From contig JAQWRV010000022.1 in NCBI GenBank assembly GCA_029243545.1, forward strand, positions 62,001 to 126,000: 64,000 bases of DNA. The letters run 5' to 3'. The notes beneath the pieces were generated by a model that was not told the origin of the DNA, searched no databases, and saw nothing but the letters and a program-made list of their open reading frames with translations. Source of the DNA: Rhodospirillaceae bacterium (GTDB lineage Bacteria; Pseudomonadota; Alphaproteobacteria; Rhodospirillales; Rhodospirillaceae). The position numbers and the translations under genes are program-made. Shown in pieces: positions 46,360-55,457 of this stretch (position 1 is the first letter of the stretch; each line of letters opens with the position of its first letter).

Positions 46360-46435
46360 TCCATATTGCCTACTATGTTCTTTGATACGCGTGCATAGAG
46401 TTTGATTGTCGACGCCAGCCATAGACGGCTCTTTA

Positions 46436-46454
46436 TAGCTCGTATATCGAGCTA
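46436..46454. promoter_or_regulatory. Perfect inverted repeat between divergent genes
   Basis: TAGCTCG at 46436-46442 and CGAGCTA at 46448-46454 are exact inverted copies with a TATAT spacer. The site is in the gap between the Rossmann-protein operon (start 46359) and the SUMF-fold gene (start 46531). It could be a dimeric repressor operator; no regulator is adjacent. Confidence 0.4.
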
Positions 46455-46530
46455 ATGTTGACCAATAATGCGGTTAAATGCAATCAGTGCTTCTATGCGA
46501 CACACTCTCAATCGGAACGAGAAAACAGAT

Positions 46531-47475
46531 ATGAACATTAACGGACTTCCCAGCATCTGTGCCGCCATCACCGGATTTCTTTTTGTGGCAGCTGTTGCCC
46601 CTTGTTACGCGCAAGATGCACCGGGCACTATTTTCAATGACTGTGATAACTGCCCTATCATGGTGGTCATTCCGCCCGATGATTTTATCATGGGATCAGA
46701 GCGCGGGGAATTCGTATTGAATGAAACTCGGCCTGAAACGCCGGTTCATCGCGTCACGATCCGGCGCGCTTTCGCGGCGGGTCAAACAGAAGTCACCAAT
46801 GGCCAGTTTGGCGCATTCGTCGAAGCGACGGGATATCGCCCGTCACAGGCTTGCACCAAATGGAGAGGTGAAGTTGAAATGTTCGGCGGCAACTGGACAG
46901 ACCCCGACTATGGACGGCCACCCCGTAAAAACGAACCCGTTGTTTGTGTCTCTTGGCTCGATGCCAAAGCCTACACAATGTGGCTAAGCGGCAAGACCGG
47001 TGAAAAATATAGATTATTGTCAGAAGCTGAATGGGAATACGTGGCACGGGACGGTACGCAAACCACATGGCCTTGGGGTGAAGATCCTGATGGAGCCTGC
47101 AAGACAGGCAACGTTTTCGATCAGTCCGGTGCAACTTCGGACTACGCTAAGGAGCATTCCTCATGGGACCCTGTAAATTGTGATGACGGGCATACGAAAG
47201 TGGCGCCCGCTGGCTCCTTCCCCGCCAATTCTTTTGGCCTGCATGACCTCGGTGGAAATGTTTGGGAATGGAATGAAGACTGTTCCATTCTTTATTACGC
47301 AGACGACGCAGTTGATGAACGGCCGCATCAAGAACAAGGCCATTGCCCCCGGCGTAGCGTAAAAGGCGGGAGTTGGTTTTCAATGATCTCGCGGCACCGG
47401 CCAGCGTTCCGAGGGCGCGATCCTGAGCCCTTGGCCTCTCACATCTTCGGTTTTCGTGTAGCACGCGACCTATAG
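46531..47475 (+). CDS. Exported SUMF1/FGE-fold protein without catalytic cysteines
   Basis: The 314-residue protein has a signal peptide (ICAAITGFLFVAAVAPCYA|QD) and the formylglycine-generating-enzyme fold: NETRPETPVHRVTIRRAFAAGQTEVTNGQFGAFV, VVCVSWLDAKAYTMWLS, YRLLSEAEWEYVARDG, FGLHDLGGNVWEW and VKGGSWFSMISRHRPAFR. In true FGE the segment after the GGSW-type motif holds the two catalytic cysteines; here it is SMISRHR with none. No sulfatase gene is nearby. It is therefore more likely a binding or structural SUMF-domain protein or a non-FGE enzyme. ATG 46531 gives the best leader; ATG 46468 and 46498 are in frame. Confidence 0.8.
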   Translation: MNINGLPSICAAITGFLFVAAVAPCYAQDAPGTIFNDCDNCPIMVVIPPDDFIMGSERGEFVLNETRPETPVHRVTIRRAFAAGQTEVTNGQFGAFVEATGYRPSQACTKWRGEVEMFGGNWTDPDYGRPPRKNEPVVCVSWLDAKAYTMWLSGKTGEKYRLLSEAEWEYVARDGTQTTWPWGEDPDGACKTGNVFDQSGATSDYAKEHSSWDPVNCDDGHTKVAPAGSFPANSFGLHDLGGNVWEWNEDCSILYYADDAVDERPHQEQGHCPRRSVKGGSWFSMISRHRPAFRGRDPEPLASHIFGFRVARDL

Positions 47476-47493
47476 AGGTTGGCCGGGAAGAGT

Positions 47494-48651
47494 TTAGCGG
47501 TTCCGACCGCTTTGCAACTCATTGCGGGCGATGACACTGCGCATGGCTTCGGAAGATCCTTCGTAAATACGCATCGGCCGCACGTCGCGATAACATCGCT
47601 CGAGGATGGTCTCATCCGATAATCCGGCGGCGCCGTGAATTTGTACCGCGCGGTCGACAACACGGCCCGCCATTTCAGATGTAAACGCCTTGATCATGGC
47701 CATTTGCGTTCGCACTTCCTGACCCTGTTGCGCCCGCCAAGCGGCTTCGTAAACCATCAGCCTGGACGCATGAAGGTCAGTCGCAGAATCGGCGATCATC
47801 CATTGAATAGCCTGCCGGCTCGATAAAGGCTTGCCAAACGTATGTCTGATTTTGGCGTAGTCGATCATCATCTCGTAGCAGCGCTGCGCAATACCGATGG
47901 CGCGCGCAGAGATCATCACGCGGCCGCGATACAAAGCTGATTCACCAGCGCCCCATCCTTGCCCAGGCTCACCCAGCAATTGGCTTTCTGTTACGACGCA
48001 ATCGTTTAAGAACAACTCGTAGGTCGACTGGCCGTGAATCATGCGCTGTTCGCGCCCCACAGAAAAACCGTCCGTGCCTGCGTCAACGATAAACCAGGTC
48101 ATGCCTTCATGACGGCTCGTCCCTTTCAGACGTGTCAGGACAAGGACGAACTTCGCGCTCTTGGCATGACTGATCCAGCACTTTGTGCCGTTTAGTTTCC
48201 AGCCGCCGTCAACTTTCTCGGCAGAGGTTTGAATACCGGCAAGATCTCCCGCCGCATTGGGTTCACTGAATGCAGACGCACCGTGGAACTCGCCTTTAAT
48301 ACCCGGGATGAGATACTTCTCTTTTTGCTCAGGAGTGCCGAGGGTATTGAGCACTGGGAAAAAGAGAGACGACCACAGCGAACGTCCTGCCGTGCAGCGA
48401 TACGCTTCTTCCGTAACGATACAATGATCGAGCAAACCAAGTCCGCCACCGCCTATTTCTTCTGGCGCTTCCATGGCCCAGAGCCCAAGGGCCCTGACTT
48501 TTTCCATAAGAATCGCCTTCACATCGGCGGGAAGTTCATGGGAATTGGGACGGTCAGGCAATGATGTTTCTAGTGGAAAAAGCTCTTTTTCTACAAATTT
48601 ACGCACCGTGCCCTGCAGCATCCGCGTTTCTTCTGGCAGGTCGAAATCCAT
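47494..48651 (-). CDS. Acyl-CoA dehydrogenase
   Basis: The 385-residue protein from ATG 48651 has the acyl-CoA dehydrogenase set: FDLPEETRMLQGTVRKFVEKEL, AFSEPNAAGDLAG and WKLNGTKCWISHA in the flavin-binding barrel, VQIHGAAGLSDE and RIYEGSSEAMRSVIARN, with the glutamate of YEG in the catalytic-base position. It introduces a 2,3-double bond into an acyl-CoA, passing electrons to ETF. The start is 4 nt after the stop of the fused CoA-transferase gene, so the two are coupled. Convergent with the SUMF-fold gene, 18 nt away. The acyl substrate is unknown. Confidence 0.9.
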   Translation of the reverse strand: MDFDLPEETRMLQGTVRKFVEKELFPLETSLPDRPNSHELPADVKAILMEKVRALGLWAMEAPEEIGGGGLGLLDHCIVTEEAYRCTAGRSLWSSLFFPVLNTLGTPEQKEKYLIPGIKGEFHGASAFSEPNAAGDLAGIQTSAEKVDGGWKLNGTKCWISHAKSAKFVLVLTRLKGTSRHEGMTWFIVDAGTDGFSVGREQRMIHGQSTYELFLNDCVVTESQLLGEPGQGWGAGESALYRGRVMISARAIGIAQRCYEMMIDYAKIRHTFGKPLSSRQAIQWMIADSATDLHASRLMVYEAAWRAQQGQEVRTQMAMIKAFTSEMAGRVVDRAVQIHGAAGLSDETILERCYRDVRPMRIYEGSSEAMRSVIARNELQSGRNR

Positions 48652-48655
48652 AATT

Positions 48656-51004
48656 TTATCCCTGTGCCGCTTTGGCTGTTTTTTTAGTCCGCCGTTGGGG
48701 CTTGTCGTTTTGTATCTGTACTGGAACCAATACTGGCGGTGTCCACGGACCACGCCACGGTGCCCTCAAATAGCGGCGCCCTTCGCACTGGTCAATCAGG
48801 CCAAGCGCATTGACTTGGGGGTGCTCCATGAGTTGGTCGAGCTCTGGAAACGCAACCGCCGTTGCGCCGTTTCTATTGAAGATGTCCAGCACTTCGGTTG
48901 AAGGACGTCGCACAAGATAAGTCTCCCACAGGTCATGGTAGTCGCCGCTGAGAAACCCCATGCCAATTGTGGTGCGTCCCTCTTTGAGGAACCGCTCGTT
49001 GCCGGCAACATCAGCAGACATATCCAACTCGCCCAACATAGCTGTAAACCCGGCTTCCTCTCGCAAGTTCATCATCGAGACGAACACATTGCTATCTTGA
49101 GTTCGGTAGCCATGCCGTGGAGGGTCAGTTTCTGCGAGACAGTAGGATGGCCCAAGCCAAGCATCCGGATTAGAGATTGCCGCCCAATGCAATGACCTTA
49201 GAGACATCATCGCTCCCAGCCGGCTGACGGATACAGTTTGCCCTTCCCCGGATACGTACCGGTGATAGAGCGCCGCAAGAACACCGAGCAACCCCATGCC
49301 TGTTGCTGCGCTTTCCGCGATGTCAGCACCGACACGGATTGGTTCGTGCTCCGGAGCGCCGAGCGCTTTGACGTAACCGGTCATGGCTTGAATGATCAGT
49401 TCACTACCGGCGCGCCCTGCTAGCGGCCCCTTCTCACCAAAGTACGACAAATTTAACGTGATAAGCCGTTCATGCTGGGACGACTTTATGAGGTGCGACA
49501 GTGCACTATTCTGATTTTCCTCCCAGTCGATCAGGAGAATATCTGCGTCCGCAATTAGGGATTTAATCACCCGCGCATCATCAGCTTGATCGGGATCGAG
49601 ACTCTGGGTGGTTTTGTTGCGATTTAGTGCAATGAATACTTCACTTGCGCTATCAGCCGAATGAGGCGCCAGATCGCGCGACCAATCGCCGGCCTTTGGC
49701 TCGATTTTTGTTACCGCCGCGCCCACTTCAGCCAGAAGCAAACCAATACTCGGCCCAGCATATCCTTGAGTAAGATCAACTACTTTCAAGCCGTCTAACG
49801 GCAAGCATGCATCTGTAGCGGCTTTATTCGAACTGTTTGCCTCTCTTTCTTCCCCAAACCCATGTTCCAGTGCGGATGTGGTATCCGCCCCCGGTTCTGG
49901 TGTTGGACGTGCCATCGAAGCGTGCGTTTTCGAGAATGACCAGGGAAGTCCACCTGACAGCATGGGCCCGGTATGGTCTGGTTCAACTGTAACCAAGTAT
50001 TCGTTTTCAAGAATATGTGCGTGAACCAGCACATCCTCCGCATCAAGCACAGTACAGTTGGGCACATCAACGTTTTCGAATTGAATAATCCACCATCGGG
50101 CCGGCAGCGCACTAACTTCATCCGAGATGATTGTGGCGAGTGCTTCCCTATTTTCTACACGACGGGTGTTTGACGAGAATCTCTGGTCTTGTTCCAACTC
50201 GGGTTTGCGAAGTGCCCGACAAAACGCTGTCCATTGGTCCGCCGTCTGCACAGTTATGGCTATATACTTACCGTCTCGGGTTTTAAAGCACTGGTTCGGC
50301 GCACTCGCGGTGCATGCACTACCGGAACGCGGAATAGGTTTGTTGGTGGCCAGAGTTTCAGCAATACGACTGGCTTGCATGGCCAGGGTCATGGCCAGAT
50401 GGCTGGTCACGACATGGCTGCCGGTGCCAAACCGCTGCCGGTTGATTACACCAAGCAAAACACCGGCGGCGAGGAACGTTCCGCCACTGGGGTCAATGTG
50501 GGTATAGCGCAACATTTCAGGCGCCCCACCCACAGCGCCGTTCAATGACGCAAATCCGCTGAAGGCCTGCAGATGTGAATCCACAGCCGACATATCTCGC
50601 ATCGGCCCGACGTCACCCCAACCTGAACTTGAGCCATAAACGATGTGCGGGTTGATCACGCTGGCTTGCTGAAACCCTATGCCGATTCTATCCGCAACAC
50701 CTGGCCGGTAATTTTCAATCACCACATCCGCCTGACTCAGCAGACGTTCAATGGCCGGCTTGGACTTTGGGTCCTTGAAATCAAGCTCTATCGACTGCTT
50801 GCACAAGTTTGCGACTGTGTATGCTGTCGACCAGCCGTTTTGATGAGGGCGGGCCAGCCGCGTGATTTCCCCTGACGGGCGCTCAACCTTGATGGCATCT
50901 GCCCCCAAGAACGAAAGCAGCGTTGCACTCCACGGGCCGACAATCGCGGTTCCACAATCGAGAACACGAAGTCCTTTCAACGGCCCAGCAACAATAGCAC
51001 TCAT
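48656..51004 (-). CDS. Fused double-domain CaiB/BaiF-type CoA-transferase
   Basis: The 782-residue protein holds two CaiB/BaiF (family III CoA-transferase) domains in tandem. The first runs about 1-380 with LKGLRVLDCGTAIVGPW and GADAIKVERPSGE; its likely catalytic aspartate is in THIDPSGGTF. The second runs about 405-770 with LDGLKVVDLTQGYAGP and VTKIEPKAGDW; its candidate aspartate is in RVGADIAESAATG. Both may be active, or one may be structural. The usual enzyme is about 400 residues and a dimer of interlocked rings, so fusion may fix a heterodimer. It feeds the coupled acyl-CoA dehydrogenase. The C-terminal tail is lysine-rich. Confidence 0.85.
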   Translation of the reverse strand: MSAIVAGPLKGLRVLDCGTAIVGPWSATLLSFLGADAIKVERPSGEITRLARPHQNGWSTAYTVANLCKQSIELDFKDPKSKPAIERLLSQADVVIENYRPGVADRIGIGFQQASVINPHIVYGSSSGWGDVGPMRDMSAVDSHLQAFSGFASLNGAVGGAPEMLRYTHIDPSGGTFLAAGVLLGVINRQRFGTGSHVVTSHLAMTLAMQASRIAETLATNKPIPRSGSACTASAPNQCFKTRDGKYIAITVQTADQWTAFCRALRKPELEQDQRFSSNTRRVENREALATIISDEVSALPARWWIIQFENVDVPNCTVLDAEDVLVHAHILENEYLVTVEPDHTGPMLSGGLPWSFSKTHASMARPTPEPGADTTSALEHGFGEEREANSSNKAATDACLPLDGLKVVDLTQGYAGPSIGLLLAEVGAAVTKIEPKAGDWSRDLAPHSADSASEVFIALNRNKTTQSLDPDQADDARVIKSLIADADILLIDWEENQNSALSHLIKSSQHERLITLNLSYFGEKGPLAGRAGSELIIQAMTGYVKALGAPEHEPIRVGADIAESAATGMGLLGVLAALYHRYVSGEGQTVSVSRLGAMMSLRSLHWAAISNPDAWLGPSYCLAETDPPRHGYRTQDSNVFVSMMNLREEAGFTAMLGELDMSADVAGNERFLKEGRTTIGMGFLSGDYHDLWETYLVRRPSTEVLDIFNRNGATAVAFPELDQLMEHPQVNALGLIDQCEGRRYLRAPWRGPWTPPVLVPVQIQNDKPQRRTKKTAKAAQG

Positions 51005-51045
51005 GAGTTATACTTTTTTATGAACGTAGTGGGGGTAATGCGTGC

Positions 51046-51057
51046 TTAGGATCCTAA
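51046..51057. promoter_or_regulatory. 12-bp palindrome upstream of the CoA-transferase gene
   Basis: TTAGGATCCTAA is a perfect palindrome 42 bp before the CoA-transferase start. Its left half TTAGGATC recurs at 51881-51888, directly before the IclR gene start. The pair could be operators for the IclR protein on its own gene and on the CoA-transferase operon. The rest of the 51005-51115 gap shows no gene. Confidence 0.4.
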
Positions 51058-51115
51058 CGAAGGACAGCACAGGCGTTTAGGCTACGACTACCCATAGCTC
51101 ACCATACGGGCAGTT

Positions 51116-51877
51116 CTAGGGCGCTAACCTTGGGAATTCAGCGGTGATTTCATCCGCGGCCTTTTTCAAAAGAGGAAGAAACAGATCTTTGGCCTGCTTA
51201 TCACGCACAGCTGTCGAAAAATATCGAATAGCCAGGCAAGCAAGAATTCTGGACTGAGAAAAAATTGGCACGGACATCACCGACCTGCTGCCCTCCACTT
51301 TTTTTGCAAAACCGGCCTGCCGAACCGCTTTAATACTATTCTCAAGGGCCTGTGGATTAGCGACGAAAGCGTTGTTCTTGAATTGGCCTGACTGGGTCGC
51401 CACTTCGATCAATGTATCTCTCTGATTCTCATTACAAAAACTCAGAAACACCAAACCAGAAGCACTTTCAAGAATTGGAACGCGGTGGCCCGTCAGAAAT
51501 CGATTCTGAGACAAAGGACTTTCAAAATCTGTATTAATGCGAATCAGCATATCCACGCCGGACGGGGTAGAGATAGTCATTGGCCAAACAAGCTCTTGCC
51601 CCAAGGCATGAAGTTTCGGCTGAGCGATCTCATCAATCCACTTTTCGCCAGAGTATCCATCTGACAAAGCACGGACATGAAGCTTGAGAAAATACCGCCC
51701 GGAATTCGTATCACGCTTCACGTACTGCCCGCCGCGCAGCGTTTCCAAGAGCCGGAATGTGGTGCCTCGGGTAAGGCCGGTCCCTTTCGAGACCGCATTG
51801 GCATGAGACCCATTATGACGGTTTAGATATTCGAGGATGAGCAGGCCTCGTTGGAAGGATTGCACGGGGGGGGTCAT
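51116..51877 (-). CDS. IclR-family transcriptional regulator (MhpR-like)
   Basis: The 253-residue protein has an N-terminal winged helix-turn-helix (SFQRGLLILEYLNRHNGSHANAVSKGTGLTRGTTFRLLETL) and a C-terminal IclR effector domain (SGLVFLSFCNE, GSRSVMSVPIFSQSRILACLAIRY). The layout resembles MhpR and other regulators of aromatic-acid catabolism, which bind a small acid and activate transcription. It lies immediately upstream of, and in line with, the CoA-transferase/acyl-CoA dehydrogenase pair, so it probably controls them. The ribosome-binding site before ATG 51877 is weak. The effector is unknown. Confidence 0.9.
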   Translation of the reverse strand: MTPPVQSFQRGLLILEYLNRHNGSHANAVSKGTGLTRGTTFRLLETLRGGQYVKRDTNSGRYFLKLHVRALSDGYSGEKWIDEIAQPKLHALGQELVWPMTISTPSGVDMLIRINTDFESPLSQNRFLTGHRVPILESASGLVFLSFCNENQRDTLIEVATQSGQFKNNAFVANPQALENSIKAVRQAGFAKKVEGSRSVMSVPIFSQSRILACLAIRYFSTAVRDKQAKDLFLPLLKKAADEITAEFPRLAP

Positions 51878-52020
51878 AAATTAGGATCTCACCGCGGCGA
51901 CGGGTAAAGCTCACTTTGCGCGATATACGCTAGAGTACGCCAGGACAATAGGCAAACAGAGACGGCTTTAAGGAGCACTAACCTAACATCACGTGTTGCC
52001 CGTGACGCCGCAAACTCGGC

Positions 52021-53061
52021 TTAAGCTGTCAGGAAAACATAGGCGCCGGATGCGGACTCTTCGCGTGATAAGACTCCACTATGCCAAAGAAAATTCAGAT
52101 GAGCCAAGGTTTCACCAAAAGCGAAAAAGTATTGATGATCATCGAGCGCACGAGGAAACAAAACATGTGTTGCCTCGGAGGTGGTGGCACCATTGCGACA
52201 GGCGTCTAAAGTTACCAATAATCGTTCTTCATGATGTGCGAGCAGAGTTTTGATCCGCGCATGAAGGCCGGTGAATGGCAGCTTGTGAGACGGTAAAACT
52301 AAAGTGTCTTCAGGAAGAGTCAGGAATTCCGAAAGGCTGCCCATAAACGCTTTTAGGGGATCGGCCTCTAGATCAAACGGCAGAACGCTGACGTTAGGCG
52401 ATATTCTGGGTAGAACTTGGTCTCCGGATATAAGAATCTTATTCTCTGCATTGAACAATGCTGCCAGTTCAGGCGCGTGCCCTTCTCCTATCTTAACAAC
52501 CCATTCTTTCCCGCCAGCCCGAATAGAATCATCTGCCTTGAGCAAGTTGAGGACATCTGATTCCAGATGTTTACGATCCCAACGAACTTGACGCCTTGCA
52601 AGGTCCCGCTCTTGCCTCTCTTTGGAAACTCCACCGCGTTCGTAAAACTGACGCATGAGCGGAATGAGAGTGTCCTGATCGAGACGGCCCCATTGATGAA
52701 AGGCATCCCATTCCTTGTGGGTTGTCCAAAGAGGGATATCGAATTGGTTGGTCAGCCATCCCGCCAGGCCCATGTGATCGGGATGGTGATGCGTACAAAT
52801 CAGCTTCTTGGGCGGATAGCGTGAGAATACCGTCTCGAACAAGCTGCCCCAAAGTTCCTTCGTATCCGGAGAGTCAAAGCCAGTATCGACCAGCACCCAG
52901 CCGTCACCATCGTCGAGAAGCCACAAATTTATATGATCAAGAGCAAAAGGCAGCGGCATACGTATCCAATGCACGCCATCAGAAACTTCAATGCTTTCAC
53001 CGGATTTTGGAGGCTCATGCCAGCGATAGGTCAGACCTTCGTCTCGAGAGCTTCTATTCAT
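52021..53061 (-). CDS. Metallo-beta-lactamase-fold hydrolase
   Basis: The 346-residue protein has the metal motif H91-H-H93-P-D95-H96, a further histidine in IGEGHAPE, the bridging aspartate in ISGDQVLP and a late histidine in PSHKLPFTG, so both metal sites look complete. VDTGFDSPDTKELW precedes the motif as in glyoxalase II-like members. A C-terminal helical part of about 100 residues (LLAHHEERLL, YFFAFGETLAHLNFL) resembles the C-terminal extension of hydroxyacylglutathione-hydrolase or lactonase relatives. It probably cleaves a thioester or lactone. It is transcribed alone, divergent from the MFS gene at 53165. The 51878-52020 gap upstream of the IclR gene holds only the half palindrome. 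Confidence 0.85.
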   Translation of the reverse strand: MNRSSRDEGLTYRWHEPPKSGESIEVSDGVHWIRMPLPFALDHINLWLLDDGDGWVLVDTGFDSPDTKELWGSLFETVFSRYPPKKLICTHHHPDHMGLAGWLTNQFDIPLWTTHKEWDAFHQWGRLDQDTLIPLMRQFYERGGVSKERQERDLARRQVRWDRKHLESDVLNLLKADDSIRAGGKEWVVKIGEGHAPELAALFNAENKILISGDQVLPRISPNVSVLPFDLEADPLKAFMGSLSEFLTLPEDTLVLPSHKLPFTGLHARIKTLLAHHEERLLVTLDACRNGATTSEATHVLFPRALDDHQYFFAFGETLAHLNFLWHSGVLSREESASGAYVFLTA

Positions 53062-53164
53062 TTTGGTGTTAATCGCACCCTCCCTCGGGAATTGCCAATT
53101 AGGCTATGACCTGCGTAATTTCCTATCACACTGCAGCGCATGCAGCACCGTTAACCTGTTTCGA

Positions 53165-54409
53165 ATGAAAGTGAAAGGCATGCCCAGCGCCAAACGAACT
53201 GGCTCCCTGTCGGTGTGGTCGCCCCTGGCCTTTCCACATTTCAAACTCCTTTGGTTTGGCATGGGTCTATCGACGACGGCCTTCTGGATGCAAAACATTG
53301 CCGTCACGTGGTTGATGCGAGAATGGACCGGCGGCGATGCAGTCATGATATCGCTGGTTCAAACAGCACTCTTTTTACCGGTTGTCCTGCTTTCTTTGGT
53401 CGCCGGAGCGTTAGCTGATCTCTTTGACCGGCGGCGGTTTCTCATATTCTCCCAGCTTTGGATGATGTCAGCGCCACTCGCCGTCGCTGTGCTGGTTCTA
53501 ATAGGTATTCAAAGTCCTATGGCATTGCTCGCGACGACCGTTCTATTGGCGGTCGGCAATGCGATGAAGCTACCAAGTCAAGCGGCGTATGTTCCGTCAC
53601 TTGTTGATAAAAAGCACCTACCGTTCGCCATTGGGCTGAACAGTATGGCCGTAAATGGCGGGCGCATTTTGGGCCCCGCACTCGCCGGCGGCCTCCTTCC
53701 TTTGATCGGCGGAGTTGCTCTCTTCATTGGAAATTCAGCTATTTACCTGATTTACGTGCTCATTCTGACCAGGTTACCGAACGCGCTCAAAAAACCTGAC
53801 CTGGGGCAGCGGTCCTTCACACGAAGCATGCGTGAGTTGTTTACCTACGCGGGAAGGACAAAACCCTATCGAACGATCTTATGGCGCGGAGGCCTCTACT
53901 ACTGTGTCTGGTCTACAATTCTTGTAATCGTTCCTCTCATCGCCGCCGACGCCCGCGAGTTCGGATTCCTATATGGAATATTTGGTGCCGGCGCCGTATT
54001 CGGTGCATCTTTTTACGGCAGTCTTTCTAGACTTACGTCGCGATCAATGTCTTTGAATATTGGCATAGGCTTGCACGCACTTTGTATCGGCGCCCTCGCA
54101 GTCGCTGACGGATTACCAGCGCTATCCGTGCTCATGGCTTTGATCGGCGTCTGCTCTTTCTTTATTATGACGACATTACAGGTGAGCATACAATTACAGT
54201 TACCAGACGAGCTTCGTGGGCGCGCCCTCGCCCTCATGACTACTGTTTTTATGGCGGGTACAGCGCTGTCCAGCCCGGTATGGGGCGTCTTGGTGGACAT
54301 GCTGGACTCACGCCGTGTTCTGTTTGGAGCTGCGGTGTTTTCGCTGACCTGCGTCGTCCTTTTTTACAAAACCAAGGTAGACCCGCCAGAACCGGCAACC
54401 CACGTTTGA
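53165..54409 (+). CDS. MFS transporter, EntS/MFS_3-like exporter
   Basis: This protein of about 414 residues has 10-12 membrane helices. FKLLWFGMGLSTTAFWMQNIAVTWLM in helix 1, GALADLFDRRRFLIFSQLWMM at loop 2-3 and ILGPALAGGLLPLIGG resemble the EntS-type MFS_3 family, which exports siderophores and other metabolites. The exact start is uncertain: ATG 53165, ATG 53180 and GTG/ATG sites to 53063 are in frame and none has a strong ribosome-binding site. It is divergent from the metallo-hydrolase. It is followed by a convergent ornithine-cyclodeaminase-like gene 45 nt away. Export of a toxic intermediate or product is inferred. Confidence 0.75.
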   Translation: MKVKGMPSAKRTGSLSVWSPLAFPHFKLLWFGMGLSTTAFWMQNIAVTWLMREWTGGDAVMISLVQTALFLPVVLLSLVAGALADLFDRRRFLIFSQLWMMSAPLAVAVLVLIGIQSPMALLATTVLLAVGNAMKLPSQAAYVPSLVDKKHLPFAIGLNSMAVNGGRILGPALAGGLLPLIGGVALFIGNSAIYLIYVLILTRLPNALKKPDLGQRSFTRSMRELFTYAGRTKPYRTILWRGGLYYCVWSTILVIVPLIAADAREFGFLYGIFGAGAVFGASFYGSLSRLTSRSMSLNIGIGLHALCIGALAVADGLPALSVLMALIGVCSFFIMTTLQVSIQLQLPDELRGRALALMTTVFMAGTALSSPVWGVLVDMLDSRRVLFGAAVFSLTCVVLFYKTKVDPPEPATHV

Positions 54410-54454
54410 GGGGTCTGAAAGCGCCCGCCCGCAAACGCGTTGGTGAATGATCAC

Positions 54455-55447
54455 CTACCAATCAACGTCCGTGCCAATGCCATTCTTCTGCGCGTTGGAT
54501 ACAGCACATAATCCGGCTGCAAGGTCTTGGGCTGAAACACCTAGTGATTTGTACACCGTAATATCGTCATCTGACTTTCGTCCTTCCACGTCGCCTTCGA
54601 GAACCGCACCGATCTCACCCAAAACATGGTCTTTGGTGACAACGCCAGCTTCGATGGTGTTGAGCAATTCTCCCGCCTGCGCGAGCGCGGACGGGAGATA
54701 ATCGACGTAAAAACTGCTGCGTTTAACGACCTCCGTATCCGCCTCCGCGGAGGCTTTTACTGCCGCTCCGACAAGGTTGACGTGCATACCCGGCTGGAGC
54801 CATTCGCCTTTCAAGATTGGTTCCGGAGAAGACGTCACAGTACATAGCACATCGGCCTGCTGAACGGCTTTCTGAGGGTCTGTCTCCACCTGAATATCGA
54901 GAGCACCGGTCGAGGTTTGTTGTGCAGCGAACGCACGGGCTCGTTCTGGATTTCTTCCCCACACAATAACCTGTGAGATTGGTCTGACAGACCGTATGGC
55001 TTGGATGTGATGACGCGCTTCTTCACCGCACCCCAAAAGAACCAGAGTGCTCGACCCTTCTCTGGCTAAAGCGCGCGTCGCGAGGGCTGAAGCAGCTGCC
55101 GTTCTTATGGCTGTCAGCTCGGCACCGTCAAGAAGTGCGACGGGTAATCCCTCTGCGGCATCAAAGAGCATTACTGCGCCGACGTGACTGGAGTGCGGGC
55201 TATCCGGTTGACGCGGAAACTTGCTGACAATCTTTACGCCAAAAACCGGCGGATCGTTAGGCGACCTCTTGCCGACGTAGCCAGGCATCACCGCCATTTT
55301 CCCTTGTGTGTCTGGTATCGCCATGAATTGACGCAGCGGCATGTCGATATCACCGCGGGATACTGCCTGCATTGTCGGACCCAAAACATCAACACATTGG
55401 GCGTGGCTCAAACTTTGGGCGACTGCAGCCCTATTGAGAATTAACAT
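54455..55447 (-). CDS. Ornithine cyclodeaminase/mu-crystallin family protein
   Basis: The 330-residue protein from ATG 55447 (AAGG 8 nt upstream) matches the OCD/alanine-dehydrogenase/mu-crystallin family: FGVKIVSKFP with the substrate lysine, ELTAIRTAAASALATRAL, the Rossmann loop LVLLGCGEEARHHI, and VDYLPSALAQAGEL with the expected aspartate. Members make proline from ornithine or reduce imino acids using NAD(P)H. It follows the cupin gene by 10 nt and the hydrolase before that, so it belongs to the three-gene minus operon divergent from the LysR gene. An imine or amino acid intermediate is likely. Confidence 0.85.
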   Translation of the reverse strand: MLILNRAAVAQSLSHAQCVDVLGPTMQAVSRGDIDMPLRQFMAIPDTQGKMAVMPGYVGKRSPNDPPVFGVKIVSKFPRQPDSPHSSHVGAVMLFDAAEGLPVALLDGAELTAIRTAAASALATRALAREGSSTLVLLGCGEEARHHIQAIRSVRPISQVIVWGRNPERARAFAAQQTSTGALDIQVETDPQKAVQQADVLCTVTSSPEPILKGEWLQPGMHVNLVGAAVKASAEADTEVVKRSSFYVDYLPSALAQAGELLNTIEAGVVTKDHVLGEIGAVLEGDVEGRKSDDDITVYKSLGVSAQDLAAGLCAVSNAQKNGIGTDVDW

Positions 55448-55457
55448 ATGGTAGACC

